In this document: positions 51,265 through 59,649 of the stretch, piece after piece
Numbering within the stretch: position 1 is the stretch's first letter
Layout: each line of letters opens with the position of its first letter
NCBI RefSeq assembly: GCF_006438845.1
Contig: NZ_RCZJ01000002.1
Coordinates: 509,145 to 573,144 of the forward strand
Source: Variovorax ginsengisoli
GTDB lineage: Bacteria; Pseudomonadota; Gammaproteobacteria; Burkholderiales; Burkholderiaceae_C
Reading direction: 5' to 3'
DNA: 64,000 nucleotides
Notes under the pieces: generated by a model
Told to the model about the DNA's origin: nothing
The model's database searches: none
Seen by the model: only the letters and a program-made list of their open reading frames with translations
Translations under genes and position numbers: made by a program

Positions 51265-53664
51265 TCAGTTTCGGAGGGGCTTGCCCGTGCTCAGCATCCC
51301 CATGATTCGCTCCTGCGTCTTCGGATGCACGATGAGCGAGCAGAAGGCCTTGCGCTCCAGCGCCATCAGATATTCCTCGGTCACAAGCGAGCCGGCGTCG
51401 ATGTCGCCACCGGTCACCACTTCTGCGATCAGGCTGGCGATGTGGAAGTCGTGCGCGCTGATGAAGCCGCCGTCACGCATGTTGACCAACTGGCCCTTGA
51501 TGGTCGCGGCGCCGCTTCGGCCCGCCACGCGGAAGCTGCGGCGCAGCGGTGCGCGGTAGCCGGCGTCAGCCATGGCCTTGGCCTGCTGCAGCGCGACGTA
51601 GAGCAACTCGTCCTTGTTGGGCACGATGACGTCGCTGTCGAGCAGGTAGCCCAGCTTCTTCGAATCGAGCGCACCGGTGCCGACCTTGGCCATCGCCGCG
51701 GCGGTGAAACCTTCGGTGAGGAAGGGCAGCAGGTCGGTGCCGGTCGAGGCCGCAGCGTTCTCCGCGGCGCGACGCGCGATGTAGGTCAGGCCGCCCGCGC
51801 CGGGCACCAGGCCCACGCCGACTTCGACCAGGCCGATGTAGCTTTCCATCGCGGCGACGCGCTTGGCCGAATACACGGCCAGTTCGCAGCCGCCGCCGAG
51901 CGCCAGCCCGCGGATGGCCGAGACCACCGGCACGCTGGCGTAGCGGATCTTCAGCATCACCTTCTGCAGTTCTTCTTCCGCGCCTTCGACCGCGCCGATG
52001 CCCGCGACCACGAAGGCCGGCAGCATCGCCTGCAGGTCGGCGCCGACCGAGAACTTGTCGTCGGGCGACCAGATCACCAAGCCCTGGTACTCGGCCTCGG
52101 CGAGGTCGACCGCGGCGGCGAGCGACTCGGCCACGTCCGGGCTGATGGCGTTCATCTTCGAGTGGATGCTGGCGATCAGCACTTCGCCGTCGAGCGTCCA
52201 GACGCGGACGTCGCCTTCGTCGCTGATCGTCGTACCAGCCGTCGTCGGATCGGTCGCGTTGGCGCCGAGCACGCTTTCGGGGAACAGCTGGCGCGCATGC
52301 ACTGGCAGCTGGCGTTGCGGCACGAACTTGTTGAGCGATGCGCTCCACGAGCCTTCCGGCGTGTGCACGCCACCCAGCTCGGCCACGGGCCCTTCGAACA
52401 CCCACTTCGGCAGCGGCGCGGTGCTCAGCGCCTTGCCCGCGTCGATGTCTTCCTGCACCCATTTGGCAACCTGCGCCCAGCCGGCTTGCTGCCACAGCTC
52501 AAATGGACCTTGCTGCATGCCGAAGCCCCAGCGCATGGCGAAGTCGATGTCGCGTGCGCTTTCGGCGATGGTCGCCAGATGCACGGCGGCATAGTGGAAG
52601 CCGTCGCGCAGGATGGCCCAGAGGAACTGCCCCTGCGGGCCTTCGCTCTCGCGCAGCAGCTTCAGCCGCTCGGCGGCCGGGCGCTTGAGCATGCGGCCAT
52701 ACACCTCGTCGGCCTTCTCGCCGCCAGCCACGTAGTCGCCGCTCTTCAGGTCGAAGCGCAAGATGTCGCGGCCGACCTTCTTGAAGAAGCCCGCCTTGGT
52801 CTTCTGCCCCAGGTTGCCGAGTTCGAGCAGCTTGGCGAGCACCGGCGGCGTGGCGAAGTTGGCGTAGAACGGATCGGTCTCGGCGTTGAGGTTGTCCTGC
52901 AGCGTCTTCACGACGTGCGCCATCGTGTCGAGCCCGACCACGTCGGCCGTGCGGAAGGTGCCCGAACTCGCGCGGCCCAGCTTCTTGCCGGTGAGGTCGT
53001 CGACGACGTCGGGCGTCAGGCCGAATTTCTCGACCTCCTTCAGCGTGGCCAGCATGCCGGCGATGCCGACGCGGTTGGCGATGAAGTTGGGCGTGTCGTG
53101 TGCGCGCACCACGCCCTTGCCGAGCGTGCTGGTGACAAAGGCTTCGAGCTGGTCGAGCACCTGCGGCTGCGTGGTCGGCGTGTTGATCAGCTCGACCAGG
53201 AACATGTAGCGCGGTGGATTGAAGAAGTGGATGCCGCAGAAGCGCGGTTTGAGTTCTTCGGGCAGCGCCTCGCTGAGTTTGGTGATCGACAGGCCGGAGG
53301 TGTTCGAGGCCAGGATGGCGTTCTTCGAAACGTGCGGCGCGATCTTCTTGTAGAGGTCGAGCTTCCAGTCCATGCGCTCGGCGATGGCCTCGATCACCAG
53401 GTCGCAGTCGCCCAGCTTCGCGAGGTCGTCCTCGTAGTTCGCGACCTCTATCAGCGCCGCGTCGGCCACGTCGCCGAGCGGCGCGGGCTTCTGCTTCTTG
53501 AGGTTGTCGATGGCGCGCAGGACGATGCCGTTCTTGGGGCCTTCCTTGGCCGCCAGATCGAACAGCACCACCGGCACGCGGACGTTGACGAGGTGCGCCG
53601 CAATCTGCGCGCCCATCACGCCGGCGCCGAGCACGGCGACTTTCTTCACATTGAATCGGGACAT
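51265..53664 (-). CDS. 3-Hydroxyacyl-CoA dehydrogenase/enoyl-CoA hydratase, FadN-type
   Basis: 799 residues with the dehydrogenase first and the hydratase last, the order of Bacillus FadN and opposite to E. coli FadB. The NAD motif is VAVLGAGVMGAQ (Gly13, Gly15, Gly18), the dehydrogenase catalytic His is in CGIHFFNPP, and the hydratase keeps both catalytic Glu residues (about 594 in GGGCE and 614 in GLVE). It carries out the two middle steps of beta-oxidation in the cytoplasm. It is read in the same direction as the acyl-CoA dehydrogenase and thiolase genes and 11 bases separate it from the DUF559 gene. Confidence 0.93.
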   Translation of the reverse strand: MSRFNVKKVAVLGAGVMGAQIAAHLVNVRVPVVLFDLAAKEGPKNGIVLRAIDNLKKQKPAPLGDVADAALIEVANYEDDLAKLGDCDLVIEAIAERMDWKLDLYKKIAPHVSKNAILASNTSGLSITKLSEALPEELKPRFCGIHFFNPPRYMFLVELINTPTTQPQVLDQLEAFVTSTLGKGVVRAHDTPNFIANRVGIAGMLATLKEVEKFGLTPDVVDDLTGKKLGRASSGTFRTADVVGLDTMAHVVKTLQDNLNAETDPFYANFATPPVLAKLLELGNLGQKTKAGFFKKVGRDILRFDLKSGDYVAGGEKADEVYGRMLKRPAAERLKLLRESEGPQGQFLWAILRDGFHYAAVHLATIAESARDIDFAMRWGFGMQQGPFELWQQAGWAQVAKWVQEDIDAGKALSTAPLPKWVFEGPVAELGGVHTPEGSWSASLNKFVPQRQLPVHARQLFPESVLGANATDPTTAGTTISDEGDVRVWTLDGEVLIASIHSKMNAISPDVAESLAAAVDLAEAEYQGLVIWSPDDKFSVGADLQAMLPAFVVAGIGAVEGAEEELQKVMLKIRYASVPVVSAIRGLALGGGCELAVYSAKRVAAMESYIGLVEVGVGLVPGAGGLTYIARRAAENAAASTGTDLLPFLTEGFTAAAMAKVGTGALDSKKLGYLLDSDVIVPNKDELLYVALQQAKAMADAGYRAPLRRSFRVAGRSGAATIKGQLVNMRDGGFISAHDFHIASLIAEVVTGGDIDAGSLVTEEYLMALERKAFCSLIVHPKTQERIMGMLSTGKPLRN

Positions 53665-53682
53665 GGGTTCTTCTCGAATGGG

Positions 53683-54117
53683 TTACTGGACACGGTTCCA
53701 GGTCTGGGTGCGCCAGAAGGGGCCGAGGTAGCCGCGCACCTGCAGCTTTTGGCCGCCATCGATGGGCGTGAAGCTGGCGCGGTACTCCTTGCCGTTCTCG
53801 GGGTCGAGGATCTTTCCGCCTTCCCAGACGTCCTTGCCTTCGGCCTTGGTGCCGCCGCGGACGATCTCCAGGCCGGTGATCGGCTTGCCCTTGCGGTCGT
53901 CCGGGCACTCGTCGCAGGTCGCGTCGGGCTTGGTGTCTTTCTTGAGCGAGCGCTCGAGGCGACCTGCCAGCGCGCCGCCCGACTCCGTCACCCGGATCTC
54001 GCCCTTGGCTTCGCCGGTCTTGTCGTCGATGGTGCGCCAGAGGCCCACGGGGCTCATCTGCGCCACCGCCGACGTGGCGACGGCGAACAGGGCGATGCTT
54101 GCGACAAAGGCTTTCAT
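53683..54117 (-). CDS. DUF2147 secreted protein
   Basis: 144 residues. A signal peptide (cut near Ala19, AVA-Q) leads to a small beta-rich domain with SPVGLWRTIDDKTGEAKGEI and a CDECPDDRKGKP segment, the DUF2147 signature; the two Cys may form a disulfide. The function of the family is unknown; some members are membrane-linked. It is embedded between the acyl-CoA dehydrogenase and FadN-type genes, an arrangement suggesting a role in lipid or fatty-acid handling at the envelope. Confidence 0.85.
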   Translation of the reverse strand: MKAFVASIALFAVATSAVAQMSPVGLWRTIDDKTGEAKGEIRVTESGGALAGRLERSLKKDTKPDATCDECPDDRKGKPITGLEIVRGGTKAEGKDVWEGGKILDPENGKEYRASFTPIDGGQKLQVRGYLGPFWRTQTWNRVQ

Positions 54118-54154
54118 GGTGTCTCCGTTCTTGTATGTATGGGGTCGCCGCGCG

Positions 54155-55951
54155 TCAGGCCAGCGCCGCGTCGGTGTCCATCAGCGACTTGCTGCCGGCG
54201 CGCGCGGTGCGCATCAGCGTCGCGGTCTCGGGGAACAGCTTGGCGAAGTAGAAGCGCGCGGTCTGGAGCTTCGCGACGTAGAACGGGTCGCTGTTGCCAG
54301 CGGCGATCTCGCGCAACGCGACCTGCGCCATGCGGGCGAACAGGTAGCCGAACACGAAATGACCCGCTACGCGCAGGTAGTCGACCGCCGCCGCGCCCAC
54401 TTCGTCGGGGTTCTGCGAACCCTTGAAGCCGATCTCCATCGTGAACTTGGTGAGCTGCTCGCCGAGCACCGCGACCGGCGTGATGAACTCGCTCATCTTC
54501 TCGTTCACGCCTTCTTCGGCGACCAGCGCGCCCACCAGCTTGCCGAACTTCTTGAGCGTGGCGCCGTTGTTGCCCAGCACCTTGCGGCCCAGCAGGTCGA
54601 GCGACTGGATGGTGTTGGTGCCTTCGTAGATCATGTTGATGCGGTTGTCCCGCACGAACTGCTCCATGCCCCATTCCTTGATGAAGCCATGGCCGCCGAA
54701 GACCTGCATGCACGCATTGGTCGCGGTGTGGCCGTTGTCGGTGATGAAGGCCTTGACGATGGGCGTGAGCAGCGCGACGAGTTCGCCGCTGTCCTTGCGC
54801 ACCTTCTCGTCGGGATGGTTGTGTTCCTTGTCGAGCAGCATCGTGCAGAAGATCTGCAGCGCCCGGCCGCCTTCGGCATAGGCCTTGGCGGTGAGCAGCA
54901 TCTTGCGCACGTCGGGGTGCACGATGATCGGGTCGGCGTCCTTGTCCTTGGCCTTCACGCCCGACAGCGAGCGCATCTGCGTGCGGTCCTTGGCGTAGGC
55001 CAGCGCGTTCTGGTAAGCCACCTCGGTCAGGCCGAGCGACTGGTTGCCCACGCCCAGGCGGGCGGCGTTCATCATCACGAACATCGCGGCCAGGCCCTTG
55101 TTGGGCTCGCCCACCAGGCTGCCGACCGCGCCGTCGATGACGATCTGCGCCGTGGCGTTGCCGTGGATGCCCATCTTGTGTTCGAGGCCGCCGCAGTAGA
55201 TGGGATTGCGCTCGCCCAGCGAGCCATCGGCCTTCACGTGGAACTTGGGCACCGCGAACAGGCTGATGCCCTTGCTGCCCTTCGGTGCGTCCGGCAGGCG
55301 GGCCAGCACCAGATGGATGATGTTGGCGACCATGTCGTGCTCGCCGGCCGAGATGAAGATCTTGTTGCCCGTCAGCTTGTAGCTGCCGTCGGCCTGCGGC
55401 TCGGCCTTGGTGCGCAAGAGGCCCAGGTCGGTGCCGCAATGCGGTTCGGTCAGGCACATGGTCCCGGTCCACTCTCCGCTCACAAGCTTGGGCAGATAGG
55501 TCTTCTTCTGTTCGTCCGTGCCGTGCGCGACCAGCGCTTCGTACGCACCGTGCGACAGGCCCGGGTACATCGTCCACGCCTGGTTGGCGCTGTTGAGCAT
55601 CTCGTAGAGGCATTGGTTCAGCACGAAGGGCAGGCCCTGGCCGCCGAATTCGGGCTTGCACGACAGCGCGGCCCAACCGCCTTCGACGAACTTCGCGTAG
55701 GCGTCCTTGAAACCGGTGGGCGTCTTGACCTCGTGCGTGGTCTTGTCGAGCACGCAGCCCTCTTCGTCGCCGGAGATGTTCAATGGAAAGGCCACCTCGG
55801 CCGCAAACTTGCCGGCCTCCTCGATGACGGCATTGACCGTGTCGATGTCGGTCTCGGCATGGGCCGGCATGGCCTTGAATTCGTCGGTGACGCGAAGGAC
55901 TTCGTGCAGAACGAACTGCATGTCGCGCAGCGGTGGGGTGTAGAGCGGCAT
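54155..55951 (-). CDS. Acyl-CoA dehydrogenase with extended C-terminal domain
   Basis: 598 residues, the length of the group with an added C-terminal domain. MCLTEPHCGTDLG forms the flavin/substrate loop, and the catalytic Glu443 lies in MIYEGTNTIQSLDLLG. It introduces the double bond in acyl-CoA using FAD and electron-transfer flavoprotein. It precedes DUF2147, fadN and fadA on the minus strand and follows the TetR gene by 48 bases, so it is the first enzyme gene of the fatty-acid unit. CGGAGTCACCG lies before the ATG. Confidence 0.93.
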   Translation of the reverse strand: MPLYTPPLRDMQFVLHEVLRVTDEFKAMPAHAETDIDTVNAVIEEAGKFAAEVAFPLNISGDEEGCVLDKTTHEVKTPTGFKDAYAKFVEGGWAALSCKPEFGGQGLPFVLNQCLYEMLNSANQAWTMYPGLSHGAYEALVAHGTDEQKKTYLPKLVSGEWTGTMCLTEPHCGTDLGLLRTKAEPQADGSYKLTGNKIFISAGEHDMVANIIHLVLARLPDAPKGSKGISLFAVPKFHVKADGSLGERNPIYCGGLEHKMGIHGNATAQIVIDGAVGSLVGEPNKGLAAMFVMMNAARLGVGNQSLGLTEVAYQNALAYAKDRTQMRSLSGVKAKDKDADPIIVHPDVRKMLLTAKAYAEGGRALQIFCTMLLDKEHNHPDEKVRKDSGELVALLTPIVKAFITDNGHTATNACMQVFGGHGFIKEWGMEQFVRDNRINMIYEGTNTIQSLDLLGRKVLGNNGATLKKFGKLVGALVAEEGVNEKMSEFITPVAVLGEQLTKFTMEIGFKGSQNPDEVGAAAVDYLRVAGHFVFGYLFARMAQVALREIAAGNSDPFYVAKLQTARFYFAKLFPETATLMRTARAGSKSLMDTDAALA

Positions 55952-55999
55952 CGGTGACTCCGAAAGATGAGAAGGACGAAAGGAAAAAACGAGGCGCGG

Positions 56000-56674
56000 T
56001 CAGCGGACCGGCTTGAGGCGGCGCGCGGCGGGCGACGGCGCTTCGGAGGCGGCGCCATGGCGCGTGAGGATGTTCTCGAAGCCCAGGCGCGCGCGGTCCA
56101 TGGAACCCGGCGCGCGCAGAAAACGCGCTTCGTAGTGCAAGGCAAGGATGAGCGCGTGGATCTCGAAGGCGATCTGCTTCTCGTCGGCATCGGCGTTCAG
56201 GTGGCCTTCGTCCATCGACAGCACCACGGCCCGGGTCATGGCCGCAAGCCAGATGTTGACCGACTGGGCCAGCGCGTCGCGCACCGGGCCTGCACGGTCG
56301 TCGAACTCGACGGCGCCGCTGATGTAGATGCAGCCCGAGTCGATTTCGGTGGACGTGCGCTTCATCCAGTTGTCGTACATCGCGCGCAGCCGCGGCAGGC
56401 CGCGTGGGGCGTCGAGCGCCGGGAAGAAAACCTCCTGCTCGAAGCGCTGGTGGTATTCGCGCACCACCGACAGTTGCAGTTCCTCGCGTGAGCCGAAATG
56501 GGCGAACACGCCAGACTTGCTCATCTGCGTCATCTCGGCGATGGCGCCGATCGACAGACCTTCGAGCCCGATCTGCGCGGCCAACCCCAGCGCCGCATCG
56601 ATGATGACGGCCTTGGTCTGCTGGCCCTTCTGGGCGCTGCGGGCAGACTTGGCGATGGACGCGGTGGGGGACAT
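56000..56674 (-). CDS. TetR-family regulator of the fatty-acid block
   Basis: 224 residues. The helix-turn-helix covers about residues 30-70 (LSIGAIAEMTQMSKSGVFAH), followed by a ligand domain with CIYISGAVEFDDR. It heads the beta-oxidation genes and its start codon lies six bases from a 34-bp palindrome, so it is very likely an autorepressor that also controls the downstream genes, relieved by acyl-CoA; that ligand is inferred from context. The ribosome site CAGGA is part of the palindrome. Confidence 0.88.
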   Translation of the reverse strand: MSPTASIAKSARSAQKGQQTKAVIIDAALGLAAQIGLEGLSIGAIAEMTQMSKSGVFAHFGSREELQLSVVREYHQRFEQEVFFPALDAPRGLPRLRAMYDNWMKRTSTEIDSGCIYISGAVEFDDRAGPVRDALAQSVNIWLAAMTRAVVLSMDEGHLNADADEKQIAFEIHALILALHYEARFLRAPGSMDRARLGFENILTRHGAASEAPSPAARRLKPVR

Positions 56675-56680
56675 GGCAAT

Positions 56681-56714
56681 CCTGCAAAAACGAACGGTCG
56701 TTCTATTTTGCAGG
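56681..56714. promoter_or_regulatory. 34-bp palindrome, TetR operator overlapping the ribosome site
   Basis: CCTGCAAAA and TTTTGCAGG are perfect outer arms; inside lies GAACG-GT-CGTTC, with only two mismatched pairs between. The inner element is a typical TetR-family half-site pair. On the minus strand the outer arm contains CAGGA, the ribosome site of the TetR gene. Confidence 0.8.
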
Positions 56715-56786
56715 AGTTACGGGTCGCCCGATAGTCCAAAGACCCAACGCCATGCTGGGGTATAGCGCCGTGAAGGCGCCGAGGCG

Positions 56787-57650
56787 TCAGTCGTACTGCT
56801 GACCCGAGCGCATCAGCTCGGGCGTGCCGATCACCTCGTTGAGCCCGTCGAAGTCCAGCATGCGGTCGCGCCAAGGCTGCGTGGTGCGGTGCTGGTGCAG
56901 GCTGCCGTAGTAGCCCTGCAGCGTGTGGACCACCGCGCGCGCCGTGCCGCCCGGAAAGATCGCGATGCGAAAGCCGTGCGCTTGCAAGGCGTTGGCATCC
57001 TGAATCGGCGTCTTGCCGCCTTCGACCATGTTGGCCAGCAGCGGCACGCGGTGCGCGAAGCGGGCGCATGCCACGTCCATTTGTTCGGGCGAGCGCAGCG
57101 CTTCGATGAAGAGTGCGTCCACACCCGTTGCCAGATAGGCCTCGGCGCGTTCGAGCGCGGCGTCGATGCCCTCGACCGCGAGTGCGTCGGTGCGCGCGAG
57201 GATCAGCGTTTCGCTCGACTGGCGCGCATCGAGCGCGGCCTTGAGCTTGCCGACCATCTCGCGCACCGGCACCACGCCCTTGCCATCGAGGTGGCCGCAA
57301 CGCTTGGGAAAGGTCTGGTCCTCGATCTGCACCATGGCCGCGCCCGCACGCTCGAAGCCGCGCACCGTGCGCTGCGTGTTGAGCGCATTGCCGAAGCCGG
57401 TGTCGGCATCGACGATCACCGGCACGCGCACGCGCTCGGTGATTTGCGAGAGCGTGTCCTGCACTTCGGTGAAGGTCGTCAGGCCGATGTCGGATCGGCC
57501 CAGGCGCGTGTAGGCGATCGAGGCGCCCGAGAGGTACAGCGCCTCGAAGCCGGCCTGCTCGGCCACCAGCGCACTGAGCGCGTCGTACACGCCGGGCGCG
57601 AGCACGATGTCCTTCGATGCGAGTCGGGCCTTGAGGGAGGATGTCGTCAT
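56787..57650 (-). CDS. Isocitrate lyase/PEP mutase superfamily lyase
   Basis: 287 residues. The metal-binding DADTGFGN (Asp81, Asp83) and the catalytic-loop KRCGHLDGK with Cys118 match 2-methylisocitrate lyase and 2,3-dimethylmalate lyase, which split a C-C bond to give pyruvate-type products; the Cys makes phosphonomutase activity unlikely. It is the last gene of a seven-gene operon that also encodes a LeuCD-type hydratase, the same pairing as in the dimethylmaleate branch of anaerobic nicotinate breakdown. It overlaps the FAD-oxidoreductase gene by 4 bases. Confidence 0.88.
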   Translation of the reverse strand: MTTSSLKARLASKDIVLAPGVYDALSALVAEQAGFEALYLSGASIAYTRLGRSDIGLTTFTEVQDTLSQITERVRVPVIVDADTGFGNALNTQRTVRGFERAGAAMVQIEDQTFPKRCGHLDGKGVVPVREMVGKLKAALDARQSSETLILARTDALAVEGIDAALERAEAYLATGVDALFIEALRSPEQMDVACARFAHRVPLLANMVEGGKTPIQDANALQAHGFRIAIFPGGTARAVVHTLQGYYGSLHQHRTTQPWRDRMLDFDGLNEVIGTPELMRSGQQYD

Positions 57651-59056
57651 TGCTTTTCCTTCTGGCGGACCAGTGCCGCCGCCGTCGCTGCCGCGATGTA
57701 GCCGCCGGCCACGGCGCTCAGCAGCCCATTGCCCGAGAGATAGCCCCACACCGCGTCGCCCGACACGCCACCGGCGGCGCCGCCCGCGGCCAGCAGGTTG
57801 GGCAGCGGCGTGCCGTCGTGCCGGAGCACGCGCATGTCGGGCGCGACGTCGAGCCCGCCCTGGGTGTGAAACAGCGCGCCGGTCACCTTGACGGCGAAGT
57901 ACGGCGCGTCGAGGCCGCGCGCGAAGCGCCGGCCGTCCGGCTGCGCGTCGGTGCTGCGCATCGCGTCGAGCGTGCCTTGCAGCACCGCGCTGTCGCAATC
58001 GATGCAGTCCGCCAGCGCCTCGACCGATTCGCAGCGGCGCAGCGCGCCCGCGGCTTCGGCGTCGCAGAAGTCGGGGAAGCCGCGCGCCAGCGTGAGCAGC
58101 GGCGTGTCGAACACGTTCCAGGCAATGCCATCTGGTTGCGCGAGCACGTGCACCGCAGCCTCCGAGTAGCCGAGCGTCTCGTCGTGAAAGCGCCGGCCGT
58201 CGCGGTTGATCTGCACGCCGCCTTCCATCATCACGGCCCACGACATCAACGCCCCCTGCGGCGTGACCCACGAGCCGTGGCCCTGGTAGCCGCCCAGGTC
58301 GCGCAGCCGAGCGCCCAGCGCCTCGCCCCAGAGAATGGCGCTGCCGTCGTTGCCGACATGGCCGCCGAAGGTGGCGTCGGCCATCTCGGGCAGCAGCGTG
58401 CGCACCATGGCCGTGTTGCCGCCGAAGCCGTTGCAGGCCAGCAGCAGCGCGTCGCAGCCCAGCGTTTCGTGCGAGCCATCAGGGCGCAGGTAGTCGATGC
58501 CGATCACGCGGTCGTGCGCATCGAGCACCAGCGTGTCGACCACCGCCTGCGTCAGCACGGGGATGCCCGCAGCCTCCACGGCCGCCTGCAGCGCCGCCAT
58601 CAGCGCGGCGCCGGTTTTCTGCGGCAGCGCGTGCATGCGGTGCACGCTGTGGCCGGGGTAGAGAAAGCCGTCCAGCAGCATCCATTCGAGGCCGTGGCGC
58701 GCTTCGAGCGCATCGAGTGCGGGGCCGATGGCCGCGGCATAGGCATCGACCAGCGCACCGGCCGCGCGACCGTGCGCCTTGGCCTGGATGTCGGCGGCAA
58801 AGCGCGCGGCGCTGTCGTCGGCCACGCCGTGGGCACGCTGAGCGCGCGTGCCGGGCGCGGGGATGAAGCCCGACGACAAGGCGGTCGATCCGCTCGGCAA
58901 TGCATCGCGCTCCAGCACCACGCAGTCGACGCCCGCATCGGCCAGCATCAGCGCCGCCGTGAGCCCGCAGGCCCCGCCGCCGACGATCGCTACGGCGACC
59001 TGTATCTCCTCATCGACACGCTCGGCGCGGCGAACGGTTCTTGCCGGCGCACTCAT
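57647..59056 (-). CDS. FAD-dependent oxidoreductase, fumarate-reductase/ketosteroid-dehydrogenase-like
   Basis: 469 residues. The FAD motif VAIVGGGACGLTAAL (Gly26-Gly28, Gly31), VVLERDALPSGST, and the C-terminal AAGGAAGGVSGDAVWGYLSG segment belong to the FAD_binding_2 flavoproteins that add or remove hydrogen across a C=C bond next to a carbonyl. It could desaturate a succinate- or imide-like ring or reduce an enoate in the operon's pathway. The ATG at 59056 overlaps the stop of the isochorismatase-fold gene; the longer frame is not supported. Confidence 0.86.
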   Translation of the reverse strand: MSAPARTVRRAERVDEEIQVAVAIVGGGACGLTAALMLADAGVDCVVLERDALPSGSTALSSGFIPAPGTRAQRAHGVADDSAARFAADIQAKAHGRAAGALVDAYAAAIGPALDALEARHGLEWMLLDGFLYPGHSVHRMHALPQKTGAALMAALQAAVEAAGIPVLTQAVVDTLVLDAHDRVIGIDYLRPDGSHETLGCDALLLACNGFGGNTAMVRTLLPEMADATFGGHVGNDGSAILWGEALGARLRDLGGYQGHGSWVTPQGALMSWAVMMEGGVQINRDGRRFHDETLGYSEAAVHVLAQPDGIAWNVFDTPLLTLARGFPDFCDAEAAGALRRCESVEALADCIDCDSAVLQGTLDAMRSTDAQPDGRRFARGLDAPYFAVKVTGALFHTQGGLDVAPDMRVLRHDGTPLPNLLAAGGAAGGVSGDAVWGYLSGNGLLSAVAGGYIAAATAAALVRQKEKQ

Positions 59057-59649
59057 GCCAGGGATGCGATGAAGGGCGCGCACGCCGTGACCTCGGCCAC
59101 ATTGCGCATGTCCGCCAGCGAGGTCTGGTGGCGTTCTTCACCGAAGGCCGCGCAGCCATCGGCCAGCACCAGCGTGCGGTAGTCGCGCATGTGCGCGTCG
59201 CGCACCGTGCTCGCCACGCCGCCGTTGGTGACGATGCCGCAGACGGCGACCGTATCAATGCCCGCGCGGCGCAGCACCCAGTCGAGCTGCGTGTTGAAGA
59301 AGGCCGAGTAGGCGACCTTGCTGACCGTCACGTCGATCAGGCCGGCCAGCGCGTCGACGTTCGCCTGGCCCCAGCTGCCCGGCGCGAAGTCGCCCTGGCG
59401 CAGGTAGGGGCGCAGTTGCTTCAGGTGTGGCGAGATCATCGGCGCGCCTGACGCATCCGGCCACAGCGTGAACTGGCTCGCGACCACCAGCCCGCCCACG
59501 GCTTTCACGGCGCGCGCCACGGCCGCGACGCGTTCGGGCAGCAGCAGGGCCGGCGGGTTGGTGTCGCCGCCGCGCGCATAGGCGCCGCGGGCATCGAGAA
59601 AGTCGTTCTGCAGGTCGATCACGACCAGCGCCGTGGTCGCGCCGCTCAT
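59053..59649 (-). CDS. Isochorismatase-fold hydrolase with Gly in place of the nucleophile Cys
   Basis: 198 residues. Asp12 in VVIDLQNDF and Lys111 in VSKVAYSAFF are the acid/base residues of cysteine hydrolases, but the TxxCV nucleophile segment reads TNGGV, putting Gly144 where amidases have Cys. The same loss is seen in true isochorismatases such as PhzD, which cleave a vinyl ether. A Cys occurs seven residues earlier (Cys137). The gene may therefore not encode an amidase. It overlaps HyuA and the FAD gene by 4 bases on each side. Confidence 0.85.
   Translation of the reverse strand: MSGATTALVVIDLQNDFLDARGAYARGGDTNPPALLLPERVAAVARAVKAVGGLVVASQFTLWPDASGAPMISPHLKQLRPYLRQGDFAPGSWGQANVDALAGLIDVTVSKVAYSAFFNTQLDWVLRRAGIDTVAVCGIVTNGGVASTVRDAHMRDYRTLVLADGCAAFGEERHQTSLADMRNVAEVTACAPFIASLA

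Noticed and set aside
51325..54426. 1033-codon open frame on the plus strand
   Set aside because: It lies antisense to the FadN-type and DUF2147 genes; its residues are Arg/His/Val-rich with no domain, an effect of high GC at third positions.
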